Shown piece after piece: positions 13,109 to 16,370 of a DNA stretch of 16,370 nucleotides. The notes beneath the pieces are model-generated. The model was not told the origin of the DNA. It made no database searches and saw nothing but the letters and a program-made list of their open reading frames with translations. The DNA lies in the NCBI GenBank assembly GCA_903940375.1, contig CAJAKT010000233.1, positions 1 through 16,370 of the forward strand, given 5' to 3'. This DNA comes from an uncultured bacterium. GTDB lineage: Bacteria; Actinomycetota; Actinomycetes; S36-B12. The translations under genes and the position numbers were made by a program. Position 1 is the first letter of the stretch, and each line of letters starts with the position of its first letter.

Positions 13109-15387
13109 ACGATTCGTGTGCTGGCGGCGCTGTGGGAAGCCCGGCGGATGCTGATGCGCGCGTCATCGTCGGTATCGTCTGCGAGGACCGAGACGGTGCA
13201 GTCGGCGATGTGGAACTCGGGTGCGGGCACTTCGGCAGCCTCGACAGCGGAGTGCGGCACGATCAAGATGTACTCCTCCTCACCATCATCCTCGAAGCAG
13301 GTCAGGCTCAAGGCGTCCTGCCAGGTCCTATTCACGATGAGTTCGAGCAGCCTGCACACTTCCTCCGGCAGTGGATCGCTCCGATTGGTCTCGGTGATGG
13401 CCTCCGCATCGATCGTGGATCCAGTGCCCTCCGTGGCGAACGCGAGGCGGTCGAGCAGGTGATCCATTGGGCCGAGAGACCCCGTACGCAGACCGAGTCG
13501 ACGGCGAAGCGATGATGCCTCGGTGGCTGCCAGTGAACGGATAGCCGGGTCATTCGGATCGTACGTCCCATCCGCGATTCCCCCGATGAGAGCAAGTGCG
13601 GAGTCGCTGAGGTGGCTCCAAGCGGAGTCAAGGGCAGACTGGGCATCTCGCGCAGCCGACTCCTCGACAATGCGCTGCCAGACCTCACGTGCTTGCTCGT
13701 GCTGGATCTCGTATGCATGGTCGACCCACACGATGTAGTACAGAACGGCGCCCAGGTAGCAGAGCTGGATCACCAGGGTGGTGAGGGGAGCGATCTGGCA
13801 GCTGTCAGGCAGGCTGAGGGCCAATGCCAGTCCGATGGCTGTCATGTAGACCGGTACGAAGATGCGGGCCACCGCGCTATCGAAGGCGATCATGATCAGC
13901 AGCACCCCACCACCGCTGACACCTGTGATCAGCCAGTTCACGGATGACTCGACCGAGCAGCCGGGTGCGGTGGCGGCACCGGCCGAGAAGGCGATCGCGG
14001 CCGCAGCGAGGCCTGCCAAGGCCAGTGGCCGGCGAACCTTGGTGTTCCAGGAAAGTGCCAGGGCGATGTTGATGCCGACAAACACGACGATGGCCAGGAA
14101 GACAGGTGCGCTGGGTGTCAGAGCACCTGCGATGAACGGCGCCGCCATCAAGACGAAGACGTTCGTACCGAGAAGCCCGATCCGACTGAGGAGTGACTCG
14201 TCGACCAGGCCCATCGTGGGAAAATGCGGAACCTCACTCGCTCGGCGCTCACCAGCGGGGACCGTAAGAGTCACCGTGGTTCCGCCATCGGCTTCGGAGC
14301 CGATGGTGGCCGCCCCGCCGACCGCCGCCATGCCGGACCGGATCGTGTTCCGCATCCCGAATCGCTCGGCGGCGGCGGGATCCAAACCCATGCCATCGTC
14401 ATGAACCCGAACGAGAATCGAGCCTCCTTCGATCGCAACCGTGATGCTGGCGGTCGCTGTCCCGGAGTGGCGCACCACATTGCGAAGTGCCTCGACGAGG
14501 GCGTCACGAAGGGCGGTTGCTCTTACCGAATCGATCGCGGGATCCACATCGAGCTGGACCGCGCATTCGAGTTCGTCGACCGAAGCGGCCGAGAGCGCCG
14601 ATGCGATGATGTCTTCAAGATGAGCTCGTGGTGCGGGCTGAGTGCCCATCTCCAGTTGCTCCAGGTCGCGGATGCACGACTCGCGTGCAGTGCGGGCGCT
14701 GCTGGCATCCAGCGTCATGGTGATACCCGCGAGCGTGTTCAGCACTGTCTCGTGGATGCGTCGCTCGACCGTTCCCTGGGCGATCGCAGTGGCCAATTCC
14801 CGCTGGCTCGTCTCCTCCAGCACGAGCAGTTCAGCATGCAGTTCGTCGGCTACTCCTGTCAGGCGGACCCACTCGCTGTGCGCGACGACCAGACCGATGC
14901 CGCACACCAGGTCCATGAGCGGCCCCATGAAGTTGCCCATGAGGTCATCGCCCGGAAAGGCGACGGCTGGTGGTGATTGGACCGCGACATATGCGTTGAG
15001 TCCTGCGACTGTGGCGACCAGAACAGCCGCGACGATCGCATCGAAACTGAATGCGATCCCGACGATCGTTGCGAAGGCGACCGGTGTGAGCATGACCCAG
15101 CCGGGACTTCCCCACGGCGCAATGGCGACGGGCGACAGCAGGAGCAGCACGCTGGCCATCGTCTGAATTGCGGCTCGCTGAGCGCGCAGGGCCGGGGAGA
15201 GTCCGACACACCAGACGACGGTGGGGATGAGAAGTGCCAGCCAGTCGGGCAGCCCGCGCGTCTCCAGGCCCAGGAGAAGCAGGACGAGCGCCGGTAGGAA
15301 GATGGCCGCACCGGCTGCCGTCAGGGCGATCGCGGAACCTTTGGAGACGGCGTCCGCCAGCCGGGGCTGCGTCGGGATGCCACTCAC
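13105..15387 (-). CDS. Tandem membrane histidine kinase with a degenerate second kinase half
   Basis: 760 residues from GTG 15387, about twice the usual size for a kinase partnering a LuxR-type regulator. First half: about five or six membrane helices (residues 18-170), a short coiled linker, a HisKA_3-like helix with phosphoacceptor H212 (ERRIHETVLNTLAGI), then an ATPase domain with N303 (LRNVVRHSG), G1 box HDDGMGLDP (329-337) and glycine-rich FGMRNTIR...GG. Second half: about six more membrane helices (403-555), then a cytoplasmic domain whose LSDSALALIGGI (593-604) aligns with IHETVLNTLAGI but has S594 where H212 should be. LLELIVN there matches the N box (N686), while the DxG and glycine-rich boxes are gone. 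I infer one active kinase fused to a sensor/pseudokinase. ATG at 15389 is followed at once by TGA, so GTG is the start. Confidence 0.88.
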   Translation of the reverse strand: MSGIPTQPRLADAVSKGSAIALTAAGAAIFLPALVLLLLGLETRGLPDWLALLIPTVVWCVGLSPALRAQRAAIQTMASVLLLLSPVAIAPWGSPGWVMLTPVAFATIVGIAFSFDAIVAAVLVATVAGLNAYVAVQSPPAVAFPGDDLMGNFMGPLMDLVCGIGLVVAHSEWVRLTGVADELHAELLVLEETSQRELATAIAQGTVERRIHETVLNTLAGITMTLDASSARTARESCIRDLEQLEMGTQPAPRAHLEDIIASALSAASVDELECAVQLDVDPAIDSVRATALRDALVEALRNVVRHSGTATASITVAIEGGSILVRVHDDGMGLDPAAAERFGMRNTIRSGMAAVGGAATIGSEADGGTTVTLTVPAGERRASEVPHFPTMGLVDESLLSRIGLLGTNVFVLMAAPFIAGALTPSAPVFLAIVVFVGINIALALSWNTKVRRPLALAGLAAAAIAFSAGAATAPGCSVESSVNWLITGVSGGGVLLIMIAFDSAVARIFVPVYMTAIGLALALSLPDSCQIAPLTTLVIQLCYLGAVLYYIVWVDHAYEIQHEQAREVWQRIVEESAARDAQSALDSAWSHLSDSALALIGGIADGTYDPNDPAIRSLAATEASSLRRRLGLRTGSLGPMDHLLDRLAFATEGTGSTIDAEAITETNRSDPLPEEVCRLLELIVNRTWQDALSLTCFEDDGEEEYILIVPHSAVEAAEVPAPEFHIADCTVSVLADDTDDDARISIRRASHSAASTRIV

Positions 15388-15393
15388 ATGCAG

Positions 15394-15399
15394 ACCCTG
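15394..15399 (-). promoter_or_regulatory. Candidate -10 element, leaderless transcript of the histidine kinase gene
   Basis: Minus-strand CAGGGT is followed by six bases and then the GTG at 15387. This is the same layout as other starts here, but the first base departs from TANNNT. Confidence 0.35.
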
Positions 15400-15447
15400 C
15401 CACGGAGCGGGTAGGGATGCCCGGAGACAGGGCCAATGGTCAGCACG

Positions 15448-15466
15448 ACCCCCCTGAAGAGGGAGT
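15448..15466. promoter_or_regulatory. Candidate response-regulator binding site before the lipoprotein gene
   Basis: ACCCCCC-TGAAG-AGGGAGT has the same 7+5+7 length as the repeat at 12403. The left arm is identical and five of seven right-arm bases match. Its centre, 15457, lies exactly 55 bases before the ATG at 15512. It sits 70 bases from the divergent kinase start, so it is positioned for the lipoprotein promoter. Confidence 0.5.
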
Positions 15467-15499
15467 CTTGCGACACCGCAGACGTCAGGGCCGCGCTCC

Positions 15500-15505
15500 T
15501 AGCCT
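15500..15505 (+). promoter_or_regulatory. Candidate -10 element, leaderless transcript of the lipoprotein gene
   Basis: TAGCCT is followed by CTGGGT and then ATG at 15512. This closely parallels the TAGCGT-GCGGGT-ATG arrangement of the response regulator gene. Confidence 0.55.
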
Positions 15506-15511
15506 CTGGGT

Positions 15512-16024
15512 ATGGCGCGTCGGTCCGTGTTGGCGCTGGTCTTCGTGTTGTCGATGGCCGGCTGCGCGGTCGTGCCGTCCGCCACTCTGCCGACCGCCCA
15601 GCAACGACAGGCAGCGGCCACTGACTGCCCGGAAGACCTGGCGTCGGTCGCGGTGCGGCTGACATTCGTGAACCGACTCCATCAGGCGGTGGCGCTCAGC
15701 ATCGCGTCCAGTGCGAGACAGTGCCCTACGACGAAGGCATCCGTTCCGCCGGGTGAGTCTCGCGACGTGACCCTTGCTGTGGTGCCCGGTGTGGTTCAGC
15801 GACGCCCGATTGACGTCTCGATAGACGGAGAGGTGGTGACGTCGGTGCCCTACGGGGTGCAGATCACCGATGGCAGTGCACGGCAATTCGTCGCCGATCC
15901 GAATACCGGCCAGCTCGGTTGCAGCCGTGTGAACACCTGGGCTTTCGTGATAGCAGCTGCTGCAGCTCAGGCGCGGCTGTCGTGTGCAGGTGCTCTTGAG
16001 GTCAGTCTCGAGTACCGCATCTGA
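15512..16024 (+). CDS. Small secreted lipoprotein of unknown function
   Basis: 170 residues. The N-terminus is a textbook lipoprotein signal: two arginines, a hydrophobic stretch and lipobox MAGC with C18, so the mature protein should be lipid-anchored on the outer face of the membrane. The mature part has alternating hydrophobic strands (VAVRLTFVNR; RPIDVSIDGEVVTSV) and four further cysteines (residues 39, 71, 136 and 152 by my count), suggesting a small disulfide-bonded beta-rich domain. No family was recognised. It is divergent from the sensor kinase and carries the putative regulator site, so it may be an accessory sensor or an output of that two-component system. It ends 15 bases from the convergent partial gene. 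Confidence 0.82.
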   Translation: MARRSVLALVFVLSMAGCAVVPSATLPTAQQRQAAATDCPEDLASVAVRLTFVNRLHQAVALSIASSARQCPTTKASVPPGESRDVTLAVVPGVVQRRPIDVSIDGEVVTSVPYGVQITDGSARQFVADPNTGQLGCSRVNTWAFVIAAAAAQARLSCAGALEVSLEYRI

Positions 16025-16039
16025 CCGTGACGGTCCGGC

Positions 16040-16370
16040 TTACTGGTTCGGGACATCGTCGGTGATGGTGACAGTGAACTCCCGGAACTGGTCCGTATCG
16101 GGATTCCGCTGCACGGTGAACAGGAAGGGCGTCACGTCTACCGACACGCCCTCGTCGACACCGAACTCCGACTCCAGGAGGCGTCCCGTGGCGCCGTCGG
16201 GGTTCTTGAGCACATTGACGACGAAGCCGGGCACCTTCGACTGTGCCGTGAGCCGGGTGACGAGGGACTTGTCAGGGGAGTAGACGCGATACACCGTCGC
16301 CGTGGCTCGGGAGGCGCATGATTGCTCACCCGGGGCGAGGGACTCGCTTGGACTCTCGAGGGTGTCGTAC
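16040..16370 (-). CDS. Unidentified protein, C-terminal part (5' end outside the window)
   Basis: The minus-strand frame is open from the right edge to a TGA at 16040-16042, giving 109 residues. An internal GTG at 16294 could be a start but has no binding site, and the open frame beyond it argues that the gene continues outside. The visible part is polar and strand-rich (VPGFVVNVLKNPDG; FREFTVTITDD), with one cysteine in GEQSCAS and no membrane helix. This looks like the end of a secreted or surface domain. No family is recognised. Confidence 0.6.
   Translation of the reverse strand, partial: YDTLESPSESLAPGEQSCASRATATVYRVYSPDKSLVTRLTAQSKVPGFVVNVLKNPDGATGRLLESEFGVDEGVSVDVTPFLFTVQRNPDTDQFREFTVTITDDVPNQ

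Noticed and set aside
16040..16294. Complete small gene starting at GTG 16294
   Set aside because: The frame continues open to the window edge and no ribosome binding site or -10 precedes that GTG, so it is treated as the end of a longer gene.
1..16370. Mobile elements, CRISPR arrays, tRNA or rRNA genes, prophage or toxin-antitoxin genes
   Set aside because: No direct-repeat arrays, transposase-like proteins or recognisable RNA genes were seen on reading both strands.

Overview
The window is high-GC DNA with dense, mostly overlapping genes. It has GTG starts, several promoters of the TANNNT-N6-start type that would give leaderless transcripts, and an atypical membrane histidine kinase of the kind paired with LuxR-type regulators. 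Together these point to an actinobacterium (Actinomycetota); I cannot name the genus. No rRNA, tRNA, CRISPR array, insertion sequence or phage gene was seen.

Positions 1-12389 form a catabolic and transport locus. A minus-strand operon runs from a PotD-like Tat lipoprotein (start 3651) through PotB- and PotC-like permeases into a dimethylglycine/sarcosine-dehydrogenase-like flavoprotein cut by the left edge. The matching PotA-like ATPase is transcribed divergently from 3787. Next come an acyl-CoA dehydrogenase (minus) divergent from a TetR-family regulator (plus), a class III aminotransferase (plus), an old-yellow-enzyme/FadH-type flavin and iron-sulfur oxidoreductase (minus) and a single-chain ADP-forming acyl-CoA synthetase (plus).

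Four control regions in this locus carry five copies of one palindrome, CTGA-N8-TCAG (best form CTGAAYG-NN-CRTTCAG), at 3686, 6098, 6823, 6859 and 10303. I infer that the TetR protein encoded in the middle controls the whole set. The likely logic is uptake of an amine- or N-methyl-bearing carboxylate, CoA activation, dehydrogenation, N-demethylation and transamination. The substrate cannot be read from sequence.

Positions 12403-16370 form a signalling and envelope module. A NarL/LuxR-type response regulator (plus) converges on a 760-residue histidine kinase (minus). The kinase is two membrane-sensor/kinase halves in one chain, and the second half has lost its phosphoacceptor histidine and ATP-binding boxes. 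A divergent small lipoprotein gene and an unidentified partial gene follow. The regulator and lipoprotein genes each carry an ACCCCCC-N5-RGGGRGT inverted repeat centred exactly 55 bases before the start codon of a leaderless-type promoter. This suggests that the regulator activates both itself and the lipoprotein.
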